Below, one piece after another: positions 10,801-18,448 of a DNA stretch of 64,000 nt; position 1 is the stretch's first letter, and the number at the start of each line of letters is the position of its first letter. The DNA comes from Planctomicrobium piriforme. GTDB lineage: Bacteria > Planctomycetota > Planctomycetia > Planctomycetales > Planctomycetaceae. The stretch covers positions 36,946 to 100,945 of the forward strand of contig CAMATH010000010.1 in NCBI GenBank assembly GCA_945860955.1, in the 5' to 3' direction. Position numbers and translations under genes: made by a program. The notes under the pieces are model-generated. The model was not told the DNA's origin, did not search any database, and worked only from the letters and a program-made list of their open reading frames with translations.

Positions 10801-11106
10801 TTTCGCTTCTGCCTTCTTTTTCTCCTCCTCTGCCTTCCTCTTTTCTTCTTCTGATTTCGCCGCGTCCGGTTTCGCCTCTTCCGTTGCTGCTTCCGGCTTT
10901 GGTTCCTCCGCCACGGGGCCCGCCGGCTTTAACAGTTCGTGAGCCCGTCGCACGGCGTCCTGCGGGCCAGGTTGAATCTGCCCGAACGCAGTTCGCTCAA
11001 TGGGAACACCGACCACCAGGAGAATCCCAGCAGCCAACCAGCAAGCTGCCCAGGGAATTCTCCCCGCAGCTCGAAAGCGTTTCGGAATTGGCATCAACGG
11101 ATTCAT
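7870..11106 (-). CDS. Secretin N-domain repeat protein lacking the secretin barrel
   Basis: A 1078-aa secreted protein. The ATG at 11106 places an N-terminal signal peptide (about 1-43, hydrophobic WAACWLAAGILLVVG, cleavage near AFGQ); an upstream in-frame start is less plausible. A charged Lys/Glu/Ala linker follows, then an STN/N0-like unit (GQPWLGVLDWLAEISEMSLD). Five to six units resemble NolW/secretin_N domains, each pairing an FxLxxxxA-type helix with a strand like NTLLVNASADHL, NRSLIVHGALADHV, NNRLLLWANEIEL, NSIIVTGADSQQM or NTLVVSAAEGMM. The C-terminus is a Gln/Pro repeat. No C-terminal secretin barrel motif (VPDGGTVLLGG type) is seen, so it is probably a periplasmic scaffold rather than a pore. 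First gene of its operon. Confidence 0.75.
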   Translation of the reverse strand: MNPLMPIPKRFRAAGRIPWAACWLAAGILLVVGVPIERTAFGQIQPGPQDAVRRAHELLKPAGPVAEEPKPEAATEEAKPDAAKSEEEKRKAEEEKKKAEAKPAGETAKPITRPDKPSTPADPKELQIRPDKEGRVKFNFHGQPWLGVLDWLAEISEMSLDWQELPGDFLNLKTQRSYTIREARDVINRHLLDRGFTLLRDGEVLTLVNTKKLDPSLVPRVRPEELSERDPHEFVKISFPLDWLMAETTIEELKPLMSPNGKLTSLKATNRLEAIDAVVNLRDMQTLLREEQSNNGRKRLVKPFRLKHVRADEVKRQIEGLLGLTEDPISAAAHAMSESTGPEMMGQIQMLQQVQAQALAASQAAAAQPGAKGPPKVHMVVNARENTLLVNASADHLATISEAIEVIDQPSENPSLLQTMSRMRVYRLTSIDPEPIVKMLRELGGLEPTTRLQVDKKNRSLIVHGALADHVIVKQLIEKLDGSDRKFEVVRLRRLEADYVAGTIEFMMAGDDKGDDQQNYNPFVFYYGQGGGQSGAKQKKFRVDADTENNRLLLWANEIELQEVEKLLVKLGEIPAEGASASRRRVIESISPDEAAEFLKRLKRAWPGVSPNPLEVDVQDEADDEAADPPEPPAESPRRRQPARGTTPAAGRRSGSVERVGSNRDVPQAGSVPLGAQHRLVDLRDENAKFIAVSQRDELQPEFADQPEEVPPPARDKPKKRVELPPEETEVDEFDDSPPPPTTRRRSSTPRPTDDPSPVRVFQGPDGRLVIQSDDTAALDQLEDMVSKLAPIRRDYKIFKMKHNSTWAWGVAQNLKDFFTEKEKEKKNSQNDFYGPFWANGMNSKKEERKRLSKRRPLKFIADTDSNSIIVTGADSQQMTIIEELIAIYDVPDSKDKKSMRITRMFTIKFSKARVIAEAIKEVYRDLLSENDPALAGKGGEGDKNKKPTPSMYTYVLGGGDDDDDSGDKKKSPIKLKGMLSIGIDDVSNTLVVSAAEGMMSDLTEMIEALDVAARPNVSRVQVMKVGRQIDATVLQERLSKVLKRQQQPQQPQQPPQPQQPQAQPQPVESPTPATILD

Positions 11107-11455
11107 CAGCGTCTGACCGGGCAGGACGACAACAATTCGATTGGCGACGACCAATCTCCAGTGACCGTGGACGGACGACACGCGGCGTGGTACGCCAGCG
11201 ACTCGCACCGAGCGCTGTCGCGGCGCACGGGGAGCGTTGTGGAGAACCGGGTCCGTCCATCGTACCAGATTCGCCACGCCAGACATTTTGTTTGAGGGGA
11301 ACTGCTGACGACAAGGGCAGTTTTTGTTTCTTGTGGTAATTTCTGCCGACTTTGTCGACCAATTCGGTCGTCCCGGATCGGATTGCGAAGCCCCGTGTCA
11401 GCCGATAGACTCGCGAACGTTGATCCGTCCATCGCGCAACGATCGGAGTTTTTCC
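11107..11455. other. Divergent intergenic region, 349 bp
   Basis: Separates the minus-strand secretin-domain operon from the plus-strand Gfo/Idh/MocA gene and must hold both promoters. Minus-strand frames continue into it but have no leader-like start. I see no convincing -35/-10 pair. A short hairpin followed by a T-run (about 11299-11320) points the wrong way to terminate either gene. Confidence 0.4.
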
Positions 11456-12793
11456 ATGTCGACCCGCTCATCCCGTCGTCGTTTCCTGAAGCAGGCCGCC
11501 TTCGCCGGGGCGGCGGTTTCGTTCCCCGCCGTAAGTTGGTCGCGCGTTCTCGGAGCCAACGAACGACTGCGAATTGTCTCGGTCGGGACCGGAGGGAAAG
11601 GCTGGTCCGATCTGCAGGCGACCGCTGCCTGCCCCAAGACACAGGTCGTGGCTCTGTGCGATATCGACGAATCCAAAGATCATCTGGGACGGGCCGCGGA
11701 GACCTATCCGCTGGCGAAAAAATTCACGGACTGGCGGAAACTGTACGACGAACACAAGTCGTTCGACGCTGTGATTGTGTCCACCCCCGACCACATGCAC
11801 GCCCCCATATCGCTCCCGGCGATGCAGCTTGGCAAGCATGTGCAATGCCAGAAACCGTTGACGCACACCGTCCATGAAGCCCGGCAGATGAAACTCGCCG
11901 CGAAGAAGTACAACGTGGTCACGCAGATGGGGAACCAGATTCAGTCGCACCAGGCGTACCGGACGGCAGTCAAGCTGGTTCACGACGGCGTAATCGGAAA
12001 GGTGCGCGAGGTGCATTCGTGGCAAAGCGGCGCGATGGGTTGGATTCTGGTCGACGATCGTCCCGCCGGCAGCGATCCGGTCCCCAGCACTGTGCATTGG
12101 GATGAATGGCTCGGCGTCGCGCCGGTCCGTCCGTATGTCTCCAAAGTCTATCACTCGTTCAACTGGCGTGCCTGGCAGGCCTTTTCGAACGGTCAATTGG
12201 GAGATTTTGGCTGCCACATTCTCGACCCGGTCTTCATGGCGCTGAAACTCACCGCGCCGCTGTCGATTCACGCCGACGCTCCGGCGATCAATTCGGAAAT
12301 CTGGAACAAATCGTCGACAGTCTCGTATGAGTTCCCCGGAACCGAACTGACCGCCGGCAAAACCGTGAAAGTGACCTGGTACGACGGAGCCGGGCACATG
12401 CCAACGCCCGCTGCGCTGGGACTGGCGGCGGATGTGAAGTTGCCGGGGTCGGGTTCGGTACTGATCGGCGAAAAGGGAACACTGGTCATCCCGCACGTCG
12501 ACATGCCGAAACTGCTGGGGGAAAAAGTCGCCGACCACAAGATTCAGGAAGTCCCGGCCCGCGACCACTATGTTTCCTGGGCGCTCGCCTGCCTGGGCGA
12601 AGACCAGACGACATCGCACTTCGACTACTCCGCCCCGCTGACCGAGACGGTGCTGCTGGGGACGATCGCCGTCCGAAATCCGGGGGCCAAACTGAGCTGG
12701 AACGCGGAGAAGATGGAATTGACCGGTTCCCCCAAGGCGCAGGCACTTCTGACGAAGCCCTACCGCAGCGGCTGGGAACCGAAGTGGGTGTGA
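11456..12793 (+). CDS. Gfo/Idh/MocA-family oxidoreductase with Tat leader
   Basis: A 445-aa NAD(P)-dependent oxidoreductase of the secreted planctomycete subgroup. The ATG at 11456 follows a GGAG ribosome-binding site and opens a Tat leader (RRRFLKQAAFAGAAVSFPAV). The Rossmann fold begins at IVSVGTGGKGWS. The usual EKP catalytic motif is QKP here (HVQCQKPLTHTVHEAR), a conservative change to check. The C-terminal half carries the family substrate-binding fold, including FGCHILDPVFMAL. The likely role is oxidation or reduction of a sugar, cyclitol or glycoside outside the cytoplasm, but the substrate cannot be read from sequence. It is flanked by divergent and tandem operons and seems monocistronic. 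Confidence 0.9.
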   Translation: MSTRSSRRRFLKQAAFAGAAVSFPAVSWSRVLGANERLRIVSVGTGGKGWSDLQATAACPKTQVVALCDIDESKDHLGRAAETYPLAKKFTDWRKLYDEHKSFDAVIVSTPDHMHAPISLPAMQLGKHVQCQKPLTHTVHEARQMKLAAKKYNVVTQMGNQIQSHQAYRTAVKLVHDGVIGKVREVHSWQSGAMGWILVDDRPAGSDPVPSTVHWDEWLGVAPVRPYVSKVYHSFNWRAWQAFSNGQLGDFGCHILDPVFMALKLTAPLSIHADAPAINSEIWNKSSTVSYEFPGTELTAGKTVKVTWYDGAGHMPTPAALGLAADVKLPGSGSVLIGEKGTLVIPHVDMPKLLGEKVADHKIQEVPARDHYVSWALACLGEDQTTSHFDYSAPLTETVLLGTIAVRNPGAKLSWNAEKMELTGSPKAQALLTKPYRSGWEPKWV

Positions 12794-13034
12794 CTGAGGC
12801 TGGGCGGCGAGTGTGCGGCAATGAATACCCGCCGAACGGTTGTGGACAAACATGAACTCCTGGTGTGGGATTGAACCTGCCAGGAGTTCTGAGCGTCATG
12901 TCCCTTAGTGGTCGGCCCATTTTGCCCAATCCCCCAAATGCGTGAATTCTTTCAACCCCTCGCCCCACTTTTGCCGAAAGGATGGAATGTAGCGTCTGTA
13001 GCGATTGTGCGCCTGCATCTTTCGGAGAACCGAC

Positions 13035-14528
13035 ATGTCTCAGCCGACGAATCCTTCGGCTTCCCGCTGGACTCCCCCCCGTGAACAGCACGACTGGGGA
13101 GCCGCCCTGCTGACCTCCCCTTGGCTCTGGGGAGCGGCGATGACGGTTGGGTTCTACCAGGCGATTCCCCTGTTCCCGTCGTGGAACACGTTCTTCGACC
13201 GGTACTTCTGCCAGCACTGGATTCTCTACACCGAAACCGCCGGTGCCTTTTTCGGGCTGGCGATCCTGATGAAAAAACTCATCGGGCTGTTCGCCGAGCG
13301 CAGGGCGTTTGAATCTTTCTCGCTTGACCAGGTTCACTTTGAACCGCATGTCCCCTCGGAAACCCGGGCTCTCTCAGTTGCCCAGTCTGTGTCAGCCGCC
13401 CCCGCTTCAATGCTGCGAACGCAGTGGCTGAAGCGAATCATCCACGTTTGCGAATACGTGCTGAATCGCCGGTCGGCTCAGGGGCTGGAAGAACACTTGC
13501 GCTACCGGGCCGATCTGGCGCTCGAAAGCCTGACTGGCAGCTTCGCGTTCCTCCGTACGATCACCTGGGCCATTCCGATTTTGGGGTTCCTCGGAACGGT
13601 CATCGGGATCACGATGTCGCTGTCGAGTCTCAAATTCGATCCGAATCAACTGGCTGAGTCGTTCGAGCAGGCTCTGGTCGGGCTGGGTGTGGCGTTTGAT
13701 ACCACCGCCCTCGCTCTGAGCCTCTCGCTGGGGCTGGTGTTTGGAACGTACATGGTGGAACGTGCCGAAGGGGACGTCCTGGGTCGCGTGGAGGAATTGG
13801 GGGTCGCCCGCCTGGCGCCGCTGCTCCCCGCAACCGACGAGTCGGTCACCCCGCTGGCCGCAGCAGAGACTCAGGCCGCCAGCCACCTGCTCGAACGGAC
13901 CGAGTCGCTGGTCAACTGGCAGACGGAAATGTGGCAGTCGGCCCTCGAAGGGATGCGCACCCGCTGGATTGAGTCGGCCGATTCTCAACAGGGTCGATTC
14001 AACGAGGCGCTGCAGCAGGGAATGCTGACCACCCTCACGGGACACGCCCAGGACTTGCAATCGGTCCGTGGGGAATTTCTCGAAGGTTTCCGCTCGGTTG
14101 CCCAGGAACTGTCTCGCGTCGTGGTCGCATTGCAGACGTCGACCGCACTGGCCCAATCGCAGTTTGGCGAACAGGTGGCGTCGACCTGGAAACAGCTCGA
14201 AACGCACCTCAACGGTGTTCACGCTCAGCAGCAGACGTTTCTCGCCGACGCCTCCCGGCTGCTGGGAGAGTCGATGTCGGGCTGGCACGGCGATCTCGAA
14301 CGATCGACTTCCGCCATGCAGGCGCAGCTCACCGAATTGCGGCAACAGTCGCAGCTCTTGCTCTCTCTGTCGGAGCAGACGGGAGAACTCGAACAATTGC
14401 AGTCGACTCTCACGAACAATCTGCAGACCGTGCGAACGCTCAACGCTTTCGAAGAAACGATTCAGAGCCTGAACGCGGCGATTCACCTGCTCTCGGCCCG
14501 TTCCAAGGGCTTTTCGGCCGCCGCCTGA
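13035..14528 (+). CDS. MotA/TolQ/ExbB-type ion-channel subunit with long coiled-coil tail
   Basis: A 497-aa inner-membrane protein. The ATG at 13035 follows CGGAG. Four hydrophobic segments are visible, at about 24-45, 62-84, 171-196 and 214-238. The last two form the MotA_ExbB core, with GFLGTVIG (184-191) and GLGVAFDTTALAL (216-228) supplying the conserved Gly and Thr positions that line the proton path in TolQ, ExbB and MotA. About 255 residues of Gln/Glu/Leu-rich, probably coiled-coil cytoplasmic tail follow, longer than in ExbB or TolQ and reminiscent of ZorA. It is first in an operon with two single-span B-type subunits (34 nt, then 1-nt overlap). It probably forms the pentameric channel of a 5:2-type motor. 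Confidence 0.82.
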   Translation: MSQPTNPSASRWTPPREQHDWGAALLTSPWLWGAAMTVGFYQAIPLFPSWNTFFDRYFCQHWILYTETAGAFFGLAILMKKLIGLFAERRAFESFSLDQVHFEPHVPSETRALSVAQSVSAAPASMLRTQWLKRIIHVCEYVLNRRSAQGLEEHLRYRADLALESLTGSFAFLRTITWAIPILGFLGTVIGITMSLSSLKFDPNQLAESFEQALVGLGVAFDTTALALSLSLGLVFGTYMVERAEGDVLGRVEELGVARLAPLLPATDESVTPLAAAETQAASHLLERTESLVNWQTEMWQSALEGMRTRWIESADSQQGRFNEALQQGMLTTLTGHAQDLQSVRGEFLEGFRSVAQELSRVVVALQTSTALAQSQFGEQVASTWKQLETHLNGVHAQQQTFLADASRLLGESMSGWHGDLERSTSAMQAQLTELRQQSQLLLSLSEQTGELEQLQSTLTNNLQTVRTLNAFEETIQSLNAAIHLLSARSKGFSAAA

Positions 14529-14561
14529 TTCGGCCCCGTTCCTTCTTTGTGAGTCGCAGCC

Positions 14562-16943
14562 ATGAGGCGGTCGTCCTCGCCGCAGAATTCGGTCTCGCTC
14601 TTTCCGTTCCTCGCGGTGCTGATTTGCACCATGGGGGCGCTGGTGCTGTTGCTGTTGGGATTGACGCAGTCGATGCGAACCCAGGCGGCGGCGGCGGCAA
14701 CCCAAGCTTCCACCTCCGATCAGCCCGCGTTGCCACTTGCGTCGATCCGTTCGATCCGTCCGCCAGCACCACCGCTGCCGGGCGATTTCGATCACGAAGC
14801 GCTGTCCGCCGTCCGGGCGGATGCCGAGGCGAAACGCGAGTCGCATTGGCGCGCGATTCTGGCCAAGGCGATCGCCGACCGGGACGCCGTTCAGGAAGAA
14901 CTGAACCGCCGTCAGGCCCGGCGGGCGCAGCTTGAAGCCGACCTGAAGGAACTCGAGAATCGACTCGACGCCGAGGCCGGGCAGATCAACGCGGCCCGCG
15001 TCGCGGTCGAAGTCTCGGCAGAGCAGGAACAGGATCTCGCGCTGGAACACCGCCGACTGAGCGAGCAGATCGCGCTGACCGAAAACAAGATCGATCAGAC
15101 AAAGCTCCGGCAGTCAACCGCTCCGAATGAATACGCGATTCTCGCGTACGATGGACGTTCGGGAACGCAACGCCGGCCGATCTACATCGAATGCACCGAG
15201 TCGGGGTATCGGTTCTATCCCGAGAATATTTTCGTTGGCGCGAACGAACTCAAGGGGGGATCGGTTAAGTACAACGCGCTCGTGACCGGAACCCGCGCAC
15301 TGCTCCGGTATTGGACGCTGAAACACGCCCGCGATCCCAAGAGGTTCCATCGCCCCTACGTGTTACTGATCGTTCGCCCCGGGGGAGTCTACGCCTACGA
15401 CATGGCTCGCCAGTTGCTTTCCCGACTGGAAACCAACTTCGGTTACGAGCTGGTTGAAGACGACATCGTTCTCCAGAAGCTGCCTCCCGATGCGCAGTCG
15501 GTCGCGGTCCTGAAGGAAGCCATCGCGCTGGCGGTCGAGATGGCCGAGAAGCCCCCCGAGGCTTCTTCCAATTCGGGTCGCGAGATTCAGACCTGGGATG
15601 AAGAACGCGGACAGCCTTCAGGATCGGCGGGCAACAAATCGACCGCCAAATCCGGCGAAGGCCGCGGACCGGGCGATGGTCGCGGGAAGGGAGTCGGCGG
15701 TGATGTGGGGGGCGCATCCGGTGCTGTGGCGGAATCCACAGGTCAACGCAGGGGTTCCAAGGCGGGCGGAATTCCCGATACCTTTCACGAACCAAACTCA
15801 ATCACGCCCGGAACACGTCCCGAAGGGGGCATGGCCGCGCGAGCCGGCACGGGCAACAGCAACGCCTACGGCAACGGCAACGGGAACAGCATCGGGAACG
15901 GGAACGCCAGTGCCTACGGCGGAGGGGGCGGCAACGGCATGAGCGGTCAGGGGGGCGCTGGCGGTCGCGCCCGCCCGGCGGATCTGCGTGGCGGACGCAC
16001 TGTTGGCGACGATGCCGTCGATCAGCCCCTCGCGTCGGGCGACGTTGTCGCCGATGGGGAGACCGGCGGATCGGCTCCCGGCCGGTTGAAGTCATTGGAA
16101 GTCGGTGGGACGCAATCGCCTTCCGACAATCAACGTGGGGCGACGCCGTTACGGGGTTTTCCTGGCACAACCGAAAGACCCGGTGGAAAGCCGGCCGTCG
16201 CAGACGACGGGGCAACCCCCGAGTCGGGTGCCAATGTCACCGGCGGCCCGACTGGACCGCGACGGCGATCGTCCAAGTTGAAGGAACCTGTGGGGGCCCC
16301 TCCCGCCGATGCGGTCGGCTACGCCGAGATCAATCCCGGCGAAGGGGACATGAACGAAGAGTCGGCCGGCGGGACGAAGTCGGCCACTGCGGACGAAAGG
16401 CCACCGCAACGACTTTTTCCGCAAGAGAAGCCACTCAGTGAAGAAGAAGGTCTGCCGACCCGCGGTTCGGGGGGCGCACGGGGACAGCCTTCCAATGAAC
16501 GCCAACCGATACACAAGCACGAATTCGAAACCGAAGAATCGGTTGGTGGTACCGGCCAGTCGTTACCCGGCCCCCGTGGGCCGCGCGGTGGCGGGAACGG
16601 CGGAGACCGCAATCTGATCGGTTTGGAACGTAAGATCCCCATACGGGTGGAACGCTATCGGGTCGTCATCGGCGACGAAGATCTGATCGAAATCCCAGTC
16701 TTGAAGAAGACCAGGAACGACGCGCTGGTATCTCAAGTGACCGGCGCGATGCGACAGGTGATTGACTCGTGGGGACCTGCCCCCCGGAAATTCTACTGGA
16801 TACCGGCGGTCCGCTTCGAAGTGACAACCGCAGGCAACCCCGTCTATGAACGGCTGCGCGGGGCGTTTGAACGGCAGAAGGTCAAATCGACCGTCGACTA
16901 CGTCGAGAATTCCGACAAGACTCCCCGACAGGAGGCCCGGTAA
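14562..16943 (+). CDS. Single-span ExbD/MotB-like subunit B1, Asp-lacking, with long low-complexity region
   Basis: A 793-aa protein with a short cytoplasmic N-terminus and one transmembrane helix (12-34, LFPFLAVLICTMGALVLLLL). At the position where MotB, ExbD, TolR and ZorB carry the ion-binding Asp (F-[LI]-D-V/x), this protein has Ala18 (FLAV). A coiled coil covers about 85-185, then a globular domain (about 188-325: YAILAYDGRSGTQRRPIYIE, RPYVLLIVRPGGVYAYDMAR). Residues about 335-685 are low complexity, rich in Gly, Asn, Ser and Pro. A second globular domain fills the last ~105 residues (RKIPIRVERYRVVIGDED; KFYWIPAVRFEVTTAG). No OmpA-type peptidoglycan-binding domain is seen. Family assignment is inference from the helix, context and topology. 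Confidence 0.65.
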   Translation: MRRSSSPQNSVSLFPFLAVLICTMGALVLLLLGLTQSMRTQAAAAATQASTSDQPALPLASIRSIRPPAPPLPGDFDHEALSAVRADAEAKRESHWRAILAKAIADRDAVQEELNRRQARRAQLEADLKELENRLDAEAGQINAARVAVEVSAEQEQDLALEHRRLSEQIALTENKIDQTKLRQSTAPNEYAILAYDGRSGTQRRPIYIECTESGYRFYPENIFVGANELKGGSVKYNALVTGTRALLRYWTLKHARDPKRFHRPYVLLIVRPGGVYAYDMARQLLSRLETNFGYELVEDDIVLQKLPPDAQSVAVLKEAIALAVEMAEKPPEASSNSGREIQTWDEERGQPSGSAGNKSTAKSGEGRGPGDGRGKGVGGDVGGASGAVAESTGQRRGSKAGGIPDTFHEPNSITPGTRPEGGMAARAGTGNSNAYGNGNGNSIGNGNASAYGGGGGNGMSGQGGAGGRARPADLRGGRTVGDDAVDQPLASGDVVADGETGGSAPGRLKSLEVGGTQSPSDNQRGATPLRGFPGTTERPGGKPAVADDGATPESGANVTGGPTGPRRRSSKLKEPVGAPPADAVGYAEINPGEGDMNEESAGGTKSATADERPPQRLFPQEKPLSEEEGLPTRGSGGARGQPSNERQPIHKHEFETEESVGGTGQSLPGPRGPRGGGNGGDRNLIGLERKIPIRVERYRVVIGDEDLIEIPVLKKTRNDALVSQVTGAMRQVIDSWGPAPRKFYWIPAVRFEVTTAGNPVYERLRGAFERQKVKSTVDYVENSDKTPRQEAR

Positions 16944-18055
16944 TGCGTCGTCGATCCGCAGTGAGTGACCCCGGGTTCGGGTCCGATTCGTTTCTCGACG
17001 TTCTTTCGAACATCGTCGGCATTCTGATCATCCTGATCGTGATGGCCGGGATGCAGCTCAGCCGCACACCGTTGCCGTCGAAAGGCGTTCCGTCCACCAC
17101 ACCGGACTCCATCGCTGTCGTCGACAGCGATGCCGAAGAGGAACCGTCCGCAGACGACTCGCCCACTGTCGCGGTCGCGGAACCTCCTTCACTTCCCGAT
17201 TTGGAACAGCCTCCCGCCGATCTCGCCCGCTCGATGGCGGAACTCGCACAAGAGCGCCGGCGGTTGGAAGAAGAAGATCGAAAAGCCCAGGCGGCGCTCG
17301 CCGAGCTGTTGGCCCGACACGATGACGCCCAGACGGAACTCGCGTCGGTCAACCAGGGGGCGGTGTCTCATCAGCAGGAATTGAAGGACAAGAAGCACAG
17401 ACTCCAGGCCTTGAAGCGGGAGATTGGCGAAAAGCGGGAGAAACTCTCGGGACTGCTCGCCGACTTTGAGGAAGTCGAAACCTCTCAGCCCGCCGCCAAA
17501 ACAATCAAGCACCGCCTGACTCCCGTCAGTCAGGAAGTGACGGGGGAGGAACTGCACTTTCGGCTCAGCGGTGGCCGGGTGAGTTTTGTGCCATTGACTG
17601 AACTGCTGGAACGGGTCAAGCAGCAGGTGGAACGCCGGCGCGACCTCGCGGCGGCGCGCGGCGGCTACAAGGGGATCGTCGGTCCGATCGAAGGCTACTC
17701 GCTGGAGTTCGTCATTGAAACGCGACGGATGACACCGCATGAAGAACGTGCCAATGGAATGCGCGAGGGATACAGCCTCGAGCTGTCCCGCTGCATGGTG
17801 ATTTCCGACCCGAACTATCAGGGAGAAACCGTCGAGGAGGCGCTGAAACGGGGGTCACGGTTCGCGATGGCGTTGCGAACCGCATCGAGCGGCGCGGCAC
17901 TGACGTTCTGGACCTATCCTGACAGTTTCGCACAGTACCGAAAACTGCAGGAAGCGGGACATGCCGAGGGATTCCTGGTCGCGGGCCGCCCACTCCCGTA
18001 CGGCCAGAACATCATGGGTGACCGAAAACTCGGAACCAAGTCGGCAGGGCAGTAG
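16943..18055 (+). CDS. Single-span ExbD/MotB-like subunit B2 with the ion-binding Asp
   Basis: A 370-aa protein whose ATG shares one base with the preceding TAA (TAATG), so translation is coupled. The single helix is at about 16-36 (SFLDVLSNIVGILIILIVM) with Asp19 at its start, matching the FIDV/YLDI signature of ExbD and ZorB. A coiled coil follows (about 93-180), then a globular domain (about 198-355) with HFRLSGGRVSFVPLTELLER and ALTFWTYPDSFAQYRKLQEAG. That domain looks distantly related to the globular domain of B1. There is no OmpA/peptidoglycan domain. With the channel protein and B1 it would make a stator-like complex with two unlike B chains. A hairpin at 18122-18147 follows the gene. 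Confidence 0.7.
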   Translation: MRRRSAVSDPGFGSDSFLDVLSNIVGILIILIVMAGMQLSRTPLPSKGVPSTTPDSIAVVDSDAEEEPSADDSPTVAVAEPPSLPDLEQPPADLARSMAELAQERRRLEEEDRKAQAALAELLARHDDAQTELASVNQGAVSHQQELKDKKHRLQALKREIGEKREKLSGLLADFEEVETSQPAAKTIKHRLTPVSQEVTGEELHFRLSGGRVSFVPLTELLERVKQQVERRRDLAAARGGYKGIVGPIEGYSLEFVIETRRMTPHEERANGMREGYSLELSRCMVISDPNYQGETVEEALKRGSRFAMALRTASSGAALTFWTYPDSFAQYRKLQEAGHAEGFLVAGRPLPYGQNIMGDRKLGTKSAGQ

Positions 18056-18448
18056 GCAGATCTGGCGCAACGGCAATCGCCTGGCACGACGGCGAACAGC
18101 GCAACCGGTCTTGAATCGGATCCTTCTCCCCGCTTTCGGGGAGAAGGTGGTCGACAGGCCGAATGAGGGGCGATTTGGGAGAATGGCAATCGGCACCATT
18201 CCCACTCCGCCGAGCGATCTCAGGAAGAACCTCAATCAACAGGGTGGAAATGGCGCGTACCCTTATCCTGTTCATCCCTTTCATCCTCTTCATCCTGTCA
18301 AATCTTCTCCGTCCGTCGTCTCCATCCTCCGAGCCGACTGACCGAATCTCGCGGTTTGACGGATTGTTTTTGGACAGGATGGAAGGAATGAAGAGGATGA
18401 ACAGGATTGTCAAAAAGTGTCGATCCAGCCAGAGTGGGGATTAAACGA
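18056..18448. repeat. Intergenic repeat: inverted GGATGAAGAGGATGAACAGGAT modules plus hairpin
   Basis: This 393-bp gap has no gene. It holds a perfect hairpin (18122-18147, stem CCTTCTCCCCG, loop CTTT) without a T-run. It also holds two inverted copies of a purine/pyrimidine module, ATCCTGTTCATCCC... at 18265-18300 and its reverse-complement type at 18372-18408 (GGATGGAAGGAATGAAGAGG...). The same module occurs near 31071, 42300-42475 and 60240-60412. Confidence 0.7.

Noticed and set aside
11299..11320. Small hairpin AACTGC...GCAGTT followed by T-run
   Set aside because: Lies in a divergent promoter region where no plus-strand gene ends, and the stem is only 6 bp.
12854..12889. Hairpin GAACTCCTGG...CCAGGAGTTC after the oxidoreductase gene
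   Set aside because: A 10-bp stem but a 16-nt loop and no T-run; not enough to call a terminator.
13035..18055. Operon as a Zorya (ZorAB) defence system
   Set aside because: The channel tail resembles ZorA, but there is no OmpA-domain ZorB, no ZorC/ZorD or ZorE-like gene and no defence neighbourhood.
18122..18147. Strong hairpin after the B2 gene as an intrinsic terminator
   Set aside because: Perfect 11-bp stem but no T-run; kept as a hairpin within the repeat region only.
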